A DNA stretch of 64,000 bases, taken from contig NZ_LOHG01000005.1 of the NCBI RefSeq assembly GCF_022790535.1, positions 62,001 through 126,000 of the forward strand, read 5' to 3'. The number at the start of each line of letters is the position of its first letter. Position 1 is the first letter of the stretch. The notes beneath the pieces are model-generated. The model did not search any database, had not been told where the DNA came from, and worked only from the letters and a program-made list of their open reading frames with translations. Position numbers and translations under genes: made by a program. Below are positions 43,409 through 52,099 of the stretch, piece after piece. The DNA comes from Pseudomonas maioricensis. GTDB lineage: Bacteria; Pseudomonadota; Gammaproteobacteria; Pseudomonadales; Pseudomonadaceae.

Positions 43409-44344
43409 TCAACCGAGCACCGGCGTCAACACGGGCTTACCCGCAAAGAACGCCAGTAAATTATCCGCGACCATTTGCACCGTCGCCTCGGATGCCTCCG
43501 GCGACAGACCACCCACATGTGGCGTCAGCACGACATTGTCGAGCGCTTTCAGCGCGTCGGGCACCAACGGCTCGTCGTCGAAGACATCCAGCGCCGCACC
43601 GGCAATTCGCTGCTGCTGCAACGCGTCAACCAGAGCAGCGGTATCAATCACACTGGCACGCGCGATGTTGACCACGAAGCCTTGCGGCCCCAGCGCGTCC
43701 AGCGCCTTGCTGTCGATCAAGTGCCGCGTACCACCACCGCCTGGCGTAGCGACAATCAGAAAGTCGCAAGCACTGGCGAGTTCGAGCGGCGTTGCGCAGT
43801 AGTCGAAATCAACGTCGGTACGCGGCTTGCGATTGTGATAGCTGATAATGATGCCAAAACCAGTGGCACGCCGGGCGATAGCCAGGCCGACGGCACCGAG
43901 GCCCAGAATCCCAAGACGCTTGCCCTCGAATGAGGGGCGCGTCACCTTGCGCCATTCACCACGACGCACTGAAGCGTCAGCCTGAGGAATGTCCCGCACG
44001 ATGGACAGGAGCAATGACATGGCGTGATCCGCCACCGTCGGTGCGTTAACTCCTGCACCGTTGGTGACGGTGATGCCCCGCGCTTGTGCCGCAGCAAGGT
44101 CAACATGCTCGTAACCCGCGCCGAGCACGCAGATAATCTGCAAATGCGGCAAGGCGGCAATTTCATCTGCATACAACCCCAGCGGCCCACGGGTCAGCAC
44201 CGCGGTGATTTCCTCGCTGCGGGTCGCGATGGCGTCTGCACGGCTGGCAGGCGTCGGCGCGAGGATCAGTCGATAGCCACTGTTTTCAAGAATCGGTAGA
44301 TATTCGTTGACGCTTTCGACCAGCACCAGAACGGTAGTTGTCAT
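43409..44344 (-). CDS. D-isomer specific 2-hydroxyacid dehydrogenase
   Basis: The 311-residue enzyme has the family order. The central NAD-binding Rossmann motif is RLGILGLGAVGLAIARRA. The catalytic triad follows: Arg in VVNIARASVIDTAALVDAL, Glu in AGAALDVFDDEPLVP, and His in NVVLTPHVGGLSPEASEA. The start at 44344 has GGAG 9 bases upstream. It reduces 2-ketoacids such as hydroxypyruvate or glyoxylate with NAD(P)H. The substrate is not clear from sequence. Confidence 0.88.
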   Translation of the reverse strand: MTTTVLVLVESVNEYLPILENSGYRLILAPTPASRADAIATRSEEITAVLTRGPLGLYADEIAALPHLQIICVLGAGYEHVDLAAAQARGITVTNGAGVNAPTVADHAMSLLLSIVRDIPQADASVRRGEWRKVTRPSFEGKRLGILGLGAVGLAIARRATGFGIIISYHNRKPRTDVDFDYCATPLELASACDFLIVATPGGGGTRHLIDSKALDALGPQGFVVNIARASVIDTAALVDALQQQRIAGAALDVFDDEPLVPDALKALDNVVLTPHVGGLSPEASEATVQMVADNLLAFFAGKPVLTPVLG

Positions 44345-44397
44345 GCAGGGCTCCGAAAAAACCATGAAAAAACGGACGATAACGCGACGGAGTCGCC

Positions 44398-45207
44398 CTA
44401 CTCCAGCACCGTCACCGGCATACCGACTTCGAGAATGCCCGGACCATCATTGACCATGTTCTGCCCGAACCAGACGTCACCCTCGCGCTCGCGGTAGGTC
44501 TTTAGTGTGGTCAGAGGCTCGCGATCAGCGTTGCGCTCACCGGTGGCTGGGTCGATGGTCGTCAGGATGCAGCGCGAGCAGCCCTTGAGCAGACGGAATT
44601 CGATATCACCGATACGAATGCGCTTCCAGCCGTCCTCGGCGAAAGCTTCTGCTCCCTCCACGACCAGATTCGGCCGGAAACGCAGCATTTCCTGAGGGCG
44701 TCCAATCTTCGCCGACAGATCGTCCAGGGACGCCTGACCAATCAGTAACAACGGGAAGCCATCGGCAAAACCGACCCGGTCTTCGTTGCGGCCATAGCCA
44801 CTCGGCATGCTGCGCGCACGATCTGCTGGCACATGCACCATACGCGTTGGCTTGCCAATGAATTCGCTGACCCAACGAGCCGCCTCGTCGCCAGCATCCG
44901 GCACGCGCAATGTATCGCGCCACACGGTAACGCCGCGCAGGGTCTGTTCGAGATTTTCAGGAAGAGGAATATCCTGCGCCGCAAAGCCTGGCGCCTCCAG
45001 TGTCACGCCACCCTGGGCGTTCCACAGCACCGACAATTGAGACATGTGCGGCAAGGCGCGCTGGGTCAGAAAGCGGCCGCTGGCTTCATCCACCAGCATC
45101 CAGCGTCGATCACCGGTCATGCCCAATTCGTCAAACGACGCCTCTTGCAAGACTTCGGCCTTGCAGGATTTGAGCGGGAAACGATAAAGCGCGCTGAGGT
45201 GCAACAT
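44398..45207 (-). CDS. MOSC-domain protein (YcbX-like)
   Basis: This 269-residue protein has an N-terminal MOSC beta-barrel (LSALYRFPLKSCKAEVLQEA) and a C-terminal MOSC domain with the molybdenum-binding Cys in LLKGCSRCILTTIDPATGE. It ends with NMVNDGPGILEVGMPV, the usual YcbX-type tail. Such proteins bind molybdenum cofactor and, as E. coli YcbX, help reduce N-hydroxylated bases. AAGGA lies 9 bases before the ATG. No Moco-biosynthesis genes lie nearby. Confidence 0.87.
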   Translation of the reverse strand: MLHLSALYRFPLKSCKAEVLQEASFDELGMTGDRRWMLVDEASGRFLTQRALPHMSQLSVLWNAQGGVTLEAPGFAAQDIPLPENLEQTLRGVTVWRDTLRVPDAGDEAARWVSEFIGKPTRMVHVPADRARSMPSGYGRNEDRVGFADGFPLLLIGQASLDDLSAKIGRPQEMLRFRPNLVVEGAEAFAEDGWKRIRIGDIEFRLLKGCSRCILTTIDPATGERNADREPLTTLKTYREREGDVWFGQNMVNDGPGILEVGMPVTVLE

Positions 45208-45355
45208 GGCCTGTTCCTTGTTCGACCGAGATCACTGGAGTTGTGACCGCCGGAATCGTGAAGGCGACAAGCTTATACGAACTTGATCGTTGCGAGGCAG
45301 GACAAACGCACCAGCGCGCAGATCAAGCCTGCGCCTGGCACGTTCGGCGGTCTGG

Positions 45356-46285
45356 TCAGCCCTGAACCATAATCAGACGCTCACGAACCACATCCACCAG
45401 CTTGTCGGGCTGGAACTTGGAAAGGAAGTTGTCGCAGCCGACTTTTTTGACCATGGACTCGTTGAAGCTCCCCGAGAGCGACGTGTGCAGCACCACGTAC
45501 AGCTCGCGCAGGCGTGGGTCGTTACGAATTTCAGTGGTCAGGCGATAGCCATCCATTTCCGGCATTTCGGCGTCGGTAAACACCATCAACAACTTCTCGG
45601 TCATGACCTCACCGCTGTCAGCCCAGGCCTTGAGCATGTTCAGCGCCTTGAGGCCATCGCTGGCCACGTGCAATTTCAAACCGAGCTGGGACAGCGTATC
45701 GCGCAGCTGGCTCAGGGCAACCTTGGAGTCATCCACCAAGAGAATTTCACGGCCCACTGCACCGGCGAGGACAGGATCCTCGAGCTTTTCGCTGGACACC
45801 TTGGCGTTGTAAGGCACGATTTCAGCGAGCACTTTTTCAACGTCAATCACTTCAACCAACTGATCGTCGACCTTGCTGATCGCGGTCAGGTAATGCTGAC
45901 GGCCCGCGCTGGCAGGCGGCGGCATGATCGCATCCCAGTTCATGTTGACGATGCGATCGACACCGCCAACCAAAAACGCCTGAACCGAACGATTGTACTC
46001 AGTCACGATAATGGTGCTGCCTGGCCCCGGAACCAGTGGCTTCATCCCGATCGCCTGGGACAGATCGATCACCGGCAGGGTCTGACCGCGCAGGTTGACC
46101 ACACCGCAGACAAACGAGTGGCGTTGCGGCATCAACGTCAGTTTAGGCAGTTGCAGAACTTCCTGAACCTTGAACACGTTGATTGCAAACAACTGTCGGC
46201 CCGCCAGGCGAAACATGAGGATTTCAAGGCGGTTCTCGCCCACCAGTTGTGTGCGTTGATCTACTGAGTCGAGAATGCCAGCCAT
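45356..46285 (-). CDS. cheV: Chemotaxis coupling protein CheV
   Basis: The 309-residue protein has an N-terminal CheW domain (LMFRLAGRQLFAINVFKVQEVL, then GVVNLRGQTLPVIDLSQAIGM). The C-terminal receiver domain is EILLVDDSKVALSQ, with the phosphoacceptor Asp in LMVFTDAEMPEMDG. It couples chemoreceptors to CheA and buffers signal by phosphorylation. AGGAG lies 9 bases before the ATG. It is alone here, away from the main che operon, as often in Pseudomonas. A small HPt-like gene is divergent from it. Confidence 0.95.
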   Translation of the reverse strand: MAGILDSVDQRTQLVGENRLEILMFRLAGRQLFAINVFKVQEVLQLPKLTLMPQRHSFVCGVVNLRGQTLPVIDLSQAIGMKPLVPGPGSTIIVTEYNRSVQAFLVGGVDRIVNMNWDAIMPPPASAGRQHYLTAISKVDDQLVEVIDVEKVLAEIVPYNAKVSSEKLEDPVLAGAVGREILLVDDSKVALSQLRDTLSQLGLKLHVASDGLKALNMLKAWADSGEVMTEKLLMVFTDAEMPEMDGYRLTTEIRNDPRLRELYVVLHTSLSGSFNESMVKKVGCDNFLSKFQPDKLVDVVRERLIMVQG

Positions 46286-46851
46286 TTATTGCTCCTGAAG
46301 CGTGGGTCACAGTGAGTCTGCGAAGTTGTTATCGGCTGAAAACAGCGGGACCTTAACGACGATGAAATGTTAAATACAACATTGATATCACTTTAACATC
46401 ATGCTTTACTCATGGGCGAATGAGCTTTACTCATTCCGACCAACAACAGCCCCCCGCTAGCGCCGTCTCACGCGCCGTGCGTTCTATACGCTAAGGGTTG
46501 TCCTTAGCAGCCATCAGGGCCAACCTGATATTCGCGCCAATCAATAGCCATTATTGTGACACCATTCTCATATTTGAATGGAGTCAGAGTCGTGTTTGCG
46601 TTGTCGCCATCCCGAACAGTCCTGCCGTCCCTTTTCGCCGCAGGTGGCGTAAGCGTTGTCGTGCACGCCAGACTTACCCTGTTCGGACCCCGGCCAGACC
46701 GCGACCCTGTACTTGAAACATCAGCAGATTACCGTTCATTTTTACAAGTATCGGAAGCGCCCTACAGACTTCCCTTTCGTATCCACATTAACGTTCCGCA
46801 ATGCGCACCGGGTACTACACTGGAGCGATCCATGGTCCATGGAGATTCCCC
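46286..46851. other. Long gap between cheV and the HPt-like gene
   Basis: About 570 bases, probably promoter and leader for both divergent genes. GCTTTACTCAT occurs twice in direct repeat (46403-46413 and 46424-46434) with a 21-base period, which could be a regulator site or part of a promoter. Several open frames are present on the plus strand but none has a supported start or a family match. Confidence 0.5.
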
Positions 46852-47343
46852 ATGCTGAACGGCAAAGAGTGGCAACAGATTCATCCCGATTTTTTCGATC
46901 AGTCGCAGCTTTTGCTGAGCACCTGCCAGGAATGCCTCGCGCACCTGGAGATGATCAGCAACGATCAGGACGCCGTTGAATGCCTGCTAGGCACCCTGTC
47001 CAGACTGGCGCAAACCGCTGACGACGCACTGATCCCCGGCACTGCCGATTTCGCCCGGCAATTGCGCCACATGCTGAGCGTTGCCTACCCCGAGCTGCGC
47101 CTGACGGACGATGCCCTTCAAACACTGGAGCACTGCCTGACCCTGATGGCCTGGCAACTCGAGCTGATCGACCCACGCACCGGCCAGCTTTCGCTGGACG
47201 ACACTGAGCAAAAGGAACTGCTGGATAAGCTGGCCTACCTCTGTGGGGTGGAGAGCTGTGCACTGGAAAGCTGTGAGCCAGGTCAGGAGCAATCTTCGTC
47301 AAGAGTCCAGCCTGATACACAACACAGGCACTGCGACCGCTGA
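46852..47343 (+). CDS. Degenerate CheA-P1/HPt-like protein
   Basis: The 163-residue helical protein starts MLNGKEWQQIHPDFFDQSQL behind GGAG. Its helix order (PDFFDQSQLLLSTCQECLAH, then a second helix pair ending in LEHCLTLMAWQLELID) matches the pattern of the CheA phosphotransfer domain. However the expected H-x-x-K-G phosphoacceptor helix is replaced by LSRLAQTADDALIPG, with no histidine at the right place. It is divergent from cheV. It is therefore likely a scaffold or decoy HPt domain without phosphotransfer. The family is not recognised by name. Confidence 0.55.
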   Translation: MLNGKEWQQIHPDFFDQSQLLLSTCQECLAHLEMISNDQDAVECLLGTLSRLAQTADDALIPGTADFARQLRHMLSVAYPELRLTDDALQTLEHCLTLMAWQLELIDPRTGQLSLDDTEQKELLDKLAYLCGVESCALESCEPGQEQSSSRVQPDTQHRHCDR

Positions 47344-47729
47344 ATAATCTGACAGCGTCCGGCTCTCTGAAAACAGTACTGAAAAACAGCACACTGATCC
47401 CAAAAAACCCGCTACCACTCCACTATAAACAACACGCTCCCCGCGCTTGCTGTGTCCCGGGCCTGCCGCCTGCGCGCAGTCGCAACCCATCCGCACGGGT
47501 CAGCCGTCCGGCGCAACGTCAGGGCGACTCGTTCAATCTTTGAACATTGAGGTAAGATCACGACCGCCAGCAATATTGAAATGCTGAGCACCGTGCAGGA
47601 CGTACGGTTAAATCTCCCGGAAGAGACTTGAATTAGAGATCAAGGCGGTCCTTTCAATGACTTGCCGGATATTGACCTGCATGCTGCACGGCAGGTTGTT
47701 CGCAGTGACCACACGATGGCTCCATCGCT
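47344..47729. other. Gap upstream of the sensor kinase gene
   Basis: About 390 bases between the HPt-like gene and the kinase gene. I see no supported gene, no strong terminator and no recognisable operator. It presumably contains the kinase promoter. Confidence 0.45.
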
Positions 47730-48623
47730 ATGCATGTCCGTACCAATGTTTTCAGATTTCGGCCCCTCAGTACCAGGAATGCTCTCTGGCTAAATGCCGT
47801 TCTATGCATTGGAGCAGCCATCGGCAATATTGCGCTGTATCTGACTTCCGACGATTTCCCCGTCGCCCTGTTGTTGCTCAATCTCGCGACCTTTGCCAGC
47901 GTCTGGCAGGCGCAACTTCGTTACGGCCAATCGATTCGCTTTCAGCCACAAGAGCTGGCTGAACACATGCTTCAGGTTCAGGAGACCGAGCGGCATCGCC
48001 TGAGCCGTGAACTGCATGACGATATTGGCCAGATGCTGACCGCAGCCAAGCTCCAGTCCGAATGGTTACGCCGCCGTCTGCCTTCCGAGTTGCTTGAACA
48101 CAGCTCGCTGCTGAACGACACACTTGACGAAACCCTGGCCAAAGTCCGCGATGTTTCGGCCATCCTGCACCCTCGACAACTCACCAGCCTTGGGCTCGAA
48201 GCAAGCCTTCGCGGTCATCTGCTGCGCACCCTCGCTGACAGTCAGGTGCACTGGAGTCTTGAGTGCAAGCAACCGTTGGCCGGTATCCCGGAAGAAATGT
48301 CGGTGACTGCTTTTCGGATTATCCAGGAAGCGGTGACAAACATGCTGCGCCACGCTCAGGCGAACAATCTGCTGGTGCGTTTACAGCGTCTGCCAAAGGG
48401 CCTGGAACTGCATATCAGCGATGACGGACTTGGATTTTCCCCGGCCGCAGACCCGGCCCTCGAAGGACAGCGTGGCATGTCAGGCATGGCTGAACGGGTT
48501 CGGCTGTTGAATGGTACATGGGCGATACACAGCGAGCCTGGCGAAGGTACGCGTATTGACGTGCTGTTGCCCTGGACCCCGCGCACCCATGAACGAGCAA
48601 ACATAGACAAGAAGGTGAAATGA
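47730..48623 (+). CDS. NarL-type sensor histidine kinase
   Basis: A 297-residue kinase with a short N-terminal membrane region (WLNAVLCIGAAIGNIALYL, then FPVALLLLNLATFASV). The HisKA_3 dimerisation helix has its phosphoacceptor at H96 in RELHDDIGQ. An HATPase domain follows, with N-box RIIQEAVTNMLRHAQAN, D-box LHISDDGLGF and GMSGMAERVRLLNG. It has no obvious sensor domain beyond two hydrophobic helices. It overlaps the response-regulator start by ATGA. The signal is unknown. Confidence 0.9.
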   Translation: MHVRTNVFRFRPLSTRNALWLNAVLCIGAAIGNIALYLTSDDFPVALLLLNLATFASVWQAQLRYGQSIRFQPQELAEHMLQVQETERHRLSRELHDDIGQMLTAAKLQSEWLRRRLPSELLEHSSLLNDTLDETLAKVRDVSAILHPRQLTSLGLEASLRGHLLRTLADSQVHWSLECKQPLAGIPEEMSVTAFRIIQEAVTNMLRHAQANNLLVRLQRLPKGLELHISDDGLGFSPAADPALEGQRGMSGMAERVRLLNGTWAIHSEPGEGTRIDVLLPWTPRTHERANIDKKVK

Positions 48624-49279
48624 CCTGCACATTGCTGTTGATTGACGATCACTCCCTGATAAGGGCGGGCGTTCGCGCTCTGGTGGCTGACATTCCCGGC
48701 TATTCAGTGATTGGCGAAGCCTGTGATGGTGCTCAATTGAGCGCCCTGGCCACCGAACTGAATCCCGACATCATCCTCCTGGATATCTCCATGAAGGATA
48801 TGGATGGCCTGGATGCGCTGAAGGCGCTGAATGACGTTTTGCCCGACAGCAAAGTACTGATACTTTCCATGCACAGCGACCCGACGCGGGTCATGCGCGC
48901 GCTCGAAGCCGGCGCTCACGGGTACTTGCTCAAAGACGCTGCGGCCACTGAACTGGAACAAGCCCTGCAAGCCTTGAGCAGCGGCGAACGCTACTTGAGC
49001 CCGGCGATCGCCCATACCGTCATCAATCAGGCCTTGATCCGCACTCAGACCGACAAACCTGACACTGCGCACACGCACAACCTGACGGCCCGACAAATGG
49101 AAATCCTGCGATTGATCGTACGGGGTAAATCCACGCGGGAAATCGCCAGTGGCCTTGGCCTGAGCATCAAAACGGTGGAAACCCACCGGGCTCAGGTCAT
49201 GAAACGCCTGCAGATACATGACGTGGCCGGGCTGGTGCTGTTTTGCGTACGTGAAGGCATTATCAGCCTGGATGATTGA
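48620..49279 (+). CDS. LuxR/NarL-family response regulator
   Basis: The 219-residue regulator has a receiver domain with phosphoacceptor D55 in ILLDISMKDMDG. The C-terminal LuxR HTH is NLTARQMEILRLIVRGKSTREIASGLGLSIKTVETHRAQVMKRL. The ATG overlaps the kinase stop, so the pair is one two-component unit. The gene overlaps the end of the lipid-kinase gene on the other strand by 17 bases. The pathway it controls is not identified; similar ErdR/AgmR-type pairs exist in Pseudomonas. Confidence 0.93.
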   Translation: MTCTLLLIDDHSLIRAGVRALVADIPGYSVIGEACDGAQLSALATELNPDIILLDISMKDMDGLDALKALNDVLPDSKVLILSMHSDPTRVMRALEAGAHGYLLKDAAATELEQALQALSSGERYLSPAIAHTVINQALIRTQTDKPDTAHTHNLTARQMEILRLIVRGKSTREIASGLGLSIKTVETHRAQVMKRLQIHDVAGLVLFCVREGIISLDD

Positions 49280-50177
49280 TCTGCGGGGAATGCCCGAACA
49301 GCTCCGAGCCTGCTGGCAGATGCACCTTCAATGCCGCATTGCGCGCCGAGAAACGCAGATTCTCTCCAGACAGAGGCTCGCCATCAAGGTTGATGTCCAG
49401 CCCTTGCGCAGACTTGAGTTCGACCCAGGGTAGCCGGGCACGGATAAACATGTTGTCTATTCCCAGTCCGCCCTCCAGCAAGCCTCGGAGGGTCCCGACC
49501 ACTTCCTGTGGCGCTGGCAAAATACTGATATCCAGCAAACCATCATCGACCAGTGCCGACGGGCATAACACATGCCCGCCACCTGCCTGGCGCCCGTTAC
49601 CGATACCCAGCGCAAGCAGCTCGCCGCTCCAGTGGAAATCCGGGCCGCTCAACTCGCCGTAGGCCGCACTCAACTCGCTGAAACGCGACAGCCCGGTAAA
49701 CAGATAGGCTGCGCCGCCCAGTACTTTTTTCAGATCCTCGGAGGTATTGGCGGTGACCTGGCTACCAAAGCCGCCTGTTGCCATGTTCATGAATACCTTG
49801 CCATTGACCTCGCCCAGGTCCACGCACCGGGCGGGTACATCCAGCAGGTCCAGTGCCGCATCCGGCTCAAGCGGAACACCGGCAGCGCGGGCGAAATCAT
49901 TGGCGGTGCCCAGAGGCATGATCGTCAGCTCAGCGTCAGTTTCTGCGTTGGCAAGCGCTTCGGCGATGTCACGCAATGTGCCGTCGCCACCACCCGCGAT
50001 GATTTGCGAATGCCCGGCCGCCAGCGCTTCACTGACCAACCGTTGGGCATCACCGCCCTCCCACGTCAGACGAACATCAAGCTCCCAACCCTCTTGACGC
50101 TTGCGAGTCACCGCCTCACGCACGTCTTCGTTGAGTGCCTGTTTGCCATGCAAAATCAAAATTGCCCGTCGTGTCAT
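49263..50177 (-). CDS. YegS/DagK-type lipid kinase
   Basis: This 304-residue kinase has the diacylglycerol-kinase catalytic motif QIIAGGGDGTLRDIAEAL, then MPLGTANDFARAAG and NMATGGFGSQVTA. The C-terminal beta domain begins near PSALVDDGLLDISIL. YegS-type proteins phosphorylate phosphatidylglycerol or related lipids. GGAG lies 11 bases upstream of the ATG. The last 17 bases overlap the response-regulator gene, an antisense 3' overlap. Confidence 0.9.
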   Translation of the reverse strand: MTRRAILILHGKQALNEDVREAVTRKRQEGWELDVRLTWEGGDAQRLVSEALAAGHSQIIAGGGDGTLRDIAEALANAETDAELTIMPLGTANDFARAAGVPLEPDAALDLLDVPARCVDLGEVNGKVFMNMATGGFGSQVTANTSEDLKKVLGGAAYLFTGLSRFSELSAAYGELSGPDFHWSGELLALGIGNGRQAGGGHVLCPSALVDDGLLDISILPAPQEVVGTLRGLLEGGLGIDNMFIRARLPWVELKSAQGLDINLDGEPLSGENLRFSARNAALKVHLPAGSELFGHSPQINHPG

Positions 50178-50662
50178 TGCCGCGTGCTCCCCAGAGTTGA
50201 TGCGCTGGAGATGTTGACCTCAAAGGATTGAAAAAAACCCGTTCGCGGCCGATAAATTTTTAGCACGCTCAAGTCCGCCTGCGATCCCCCCGAAAACATT
50301 ACCTGGGGGAGCTGCAGTCTGGCAAAAGGACACCCCAGGAAAGGCTCCTGAGCGGAGAATTTCGAAAGAGAAATCAAGCGCGTGCGATGACTTTAGTTGT
50401 GTCTTGAGCTTTACTGGCCTCATGCCCTCATTTGAGGGAATGCCTACGAAAATCGCGGATAACGCCTACATCACTAAAGTATTAAGCCTATTTTCGCGCT
50501 GGATAGCTGTTAACAATTAGCATCACCTGACGTGCAGAAGCCAAATTAATGGCTATATTCACCAAGCAAGTCAGGAAAGGACATTTTATTGACTTCTACT
50601 TGAACGCGTCTCCTTTGGGATCGCAGTTGAGTTGTCACGGACCGAAGAAGTGAGGAAGCGTT
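50178..50662. promoter_or_regulatory. psl promoter and 5' leader with GGA motifs
   Basis: About 485 bases upstream of pslA. GCTATATTC at 50552-50560 fits a sigma-S-like -10 box. Five GGA triplets follow in the leader, at 50574, 50579, 50618, 50639 and 50654; the last two are in CACGGACC and in the GAGGA ribosome site. CsrA/RsmA proteins bind GGA in leaders and RsmA is known to repress P. aeruginosa psl translation. The rest of the gap shows no gene. Confidence 0.5.
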
Positions 50663-52099
50663 ATGCGTCTGCAGCCTGTTAACAGCCTCCTGCAAACCAG
50701 AACCAGTTTGATTGTTTATTTCCTGTTCGGCATTCGCCTGACCCACGGGATCACCTGCATCCTGCCAGGCCTGCTGATTCTGATCTTCTCCACGGACAGC
50801 TTTTCCGGGGTGCCACAAAGTTATTTTGCCGTGCAGGTATTTTTCGGGCTGCTGTGCGTGCTCATCTTTCAGGCTCTGGGCGTTTACTCCGAAGCCATGT
50901 TCAGTAACGCACTGCGCTTTCGACTGATCATCGTCGCCTGGTCTGCTGCGTTCTGCCTGCTGCTGTTCATGCACCAGACTCTGGCGTTTTTCGATTACAT
51001 CTCCAACGAGCATCTGGTGATCTGGTACATCACCAGTCTGGCGCTGTTCTGCATTGAGCGGCTGTTCATGCTGGTGCTGTTCAAGCATTTCATGCAAAAA
51101 GGCTTTTTCCTGCAGAACGCAATTATTCTGGGGGCGACTGAAAACGGCCAGCGGCTGGCTGAATACCTGCTGGACAATCAGGACATCCGTTCGGGTGTCA
51201 GTGGTTTCATCGACGACCGGATCGGGCGCTTGCCGAAAACCATGGCAGGCCTGCCGCTGTTGGGTAACAGCAATGACCTGGAACGTCTGATTCGCGAAGA
51301 AAAAGTCACTCAAGTGTTGGTGGCGTTGCCCTGGTCGGCGGAAAACCGCATGGATTACATCATTCGCGAATTACGTCGCCTGCCAGTCAATGTACTGCTC
51401 GTGCCCGACATGGTTGCCTTTCGCCACGCGCACAACCGAATCACCGAAGTCGCCAACCTGCCTATGTTCAATGCGTCCGACGTTCCGCTTTCCGGTTGGT
51501 CGCCTTTTTTCAAGCGGGTTGAAGACATGCTGCTGTCAAGCCTGGCCTTGCTGCTGCTGTCCCCGGTGATGCTGGCCATTGCCATTGCCATAAAGCTGGA
51601 CTCCCGTGGACCGGTCTTTTTCTGGCAAAACCGTTATGGCTATAACAACCGCATGATCAAAGTCTGCAAGTTTCGCTCGATGCACCATCACCAGAGCGAC
51701 GCGACCGCAGAGCAGCAAACCACCCGAGGTGACTCCAGGGTTACCCGGGTCGGACGTTTCATCCGCAAAACCAGCCTGGACGAACTGCCCCAGCTGTTCA
51801 ACGTGATTGCAGGCAGCATGTCCATGGTAGGGCCGCGCCCCCATGCAACGGCCACCAAAGCGGCCGGGATCCTCTTCGAGCAAGCGGTGAAGGAGTACAC
51901 GTCACGCCATCGGGTCAAGCCGGGAATCACCGGTCTGGCGCAAATCAATGGCTATCGTGGTGAGACAGACACCGTGGAAAAGATCGAAAAACGTGTGGAG
52001 TTCGATCTGGAGTACATCGAAAACTGGTCCGTCTGGTTCGACATTTACATCCTTCTGCGCACTGTTCCGGCAGTGCTCTTCACTCGAGAGGCTTATTGA
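50663..52099 (+). CDS. pslA: Undecaprenyl-phosphate sugar transferase (PslA-like)
   Basis: The 478-residue enzyme has N-terminal membrane helices (about residues 15-125), a CoA-binding-like central domain ([21 protein letters not shown]) and a C-terminal bacterial sugar transferase domain. The last has [22 protein letters not shown], then [24 protein letters not shown] and [18 protein letters not shown]. It loads the first sugar-1-phosphate onto the lipid carrier at the inner membrane. GAGGA lies 7 bases before the ATG. It is the first gene of the psl-type operon, overlapping the pslB start by one base. Confidence 0.93.
   Translation: MRLQPVNSLLQTRTSLIVYFLFGIRLTHGITCILPGLLILIFSTDSFSGVPQSYFAVQVFFGLLCVLIFQALGVYSEAMFSNALRFRLIIVAWSAAFCLLLFMHQTLAFFDYISNEHLVIWYITSLALFCIERLFMLVLFKHFMQKGFFLQNAIILGATENGQRLAEYLLDNQDIRSGVSGFIDDRIGRLPKTMAGLPLLGNSNDLERLIREEKVTQVLVALPWSAENRMDYIIRELRRLPVNVLLVPDMVAFRHAHNRITEVANLPMFNASDVPLSGWSPFFKRVEDMLLSSLALLLLSPVMLAIAIAIKLDSRGPVFFWQNRYGYNNRMIKVCKFRSMHHHQSDATAEQQTTRGDSRVTRVGRFIRKTSLDELPQLFNVIAGSMSMVGPRPHATATKAAGILFEQAVKEYTSRHRVKPGITGLAQINGYRGETDTVEKIEKRVEFDLEYIENWSVWFDIYILLRTVPAVLFTREAY

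Noticed and set aside
46498..46858. Two plus-strand frames upstream of the HPt-like gene
   Set aside because: Neither has a ribosome site or domain; the HPt-like start at 46852 is better supported.
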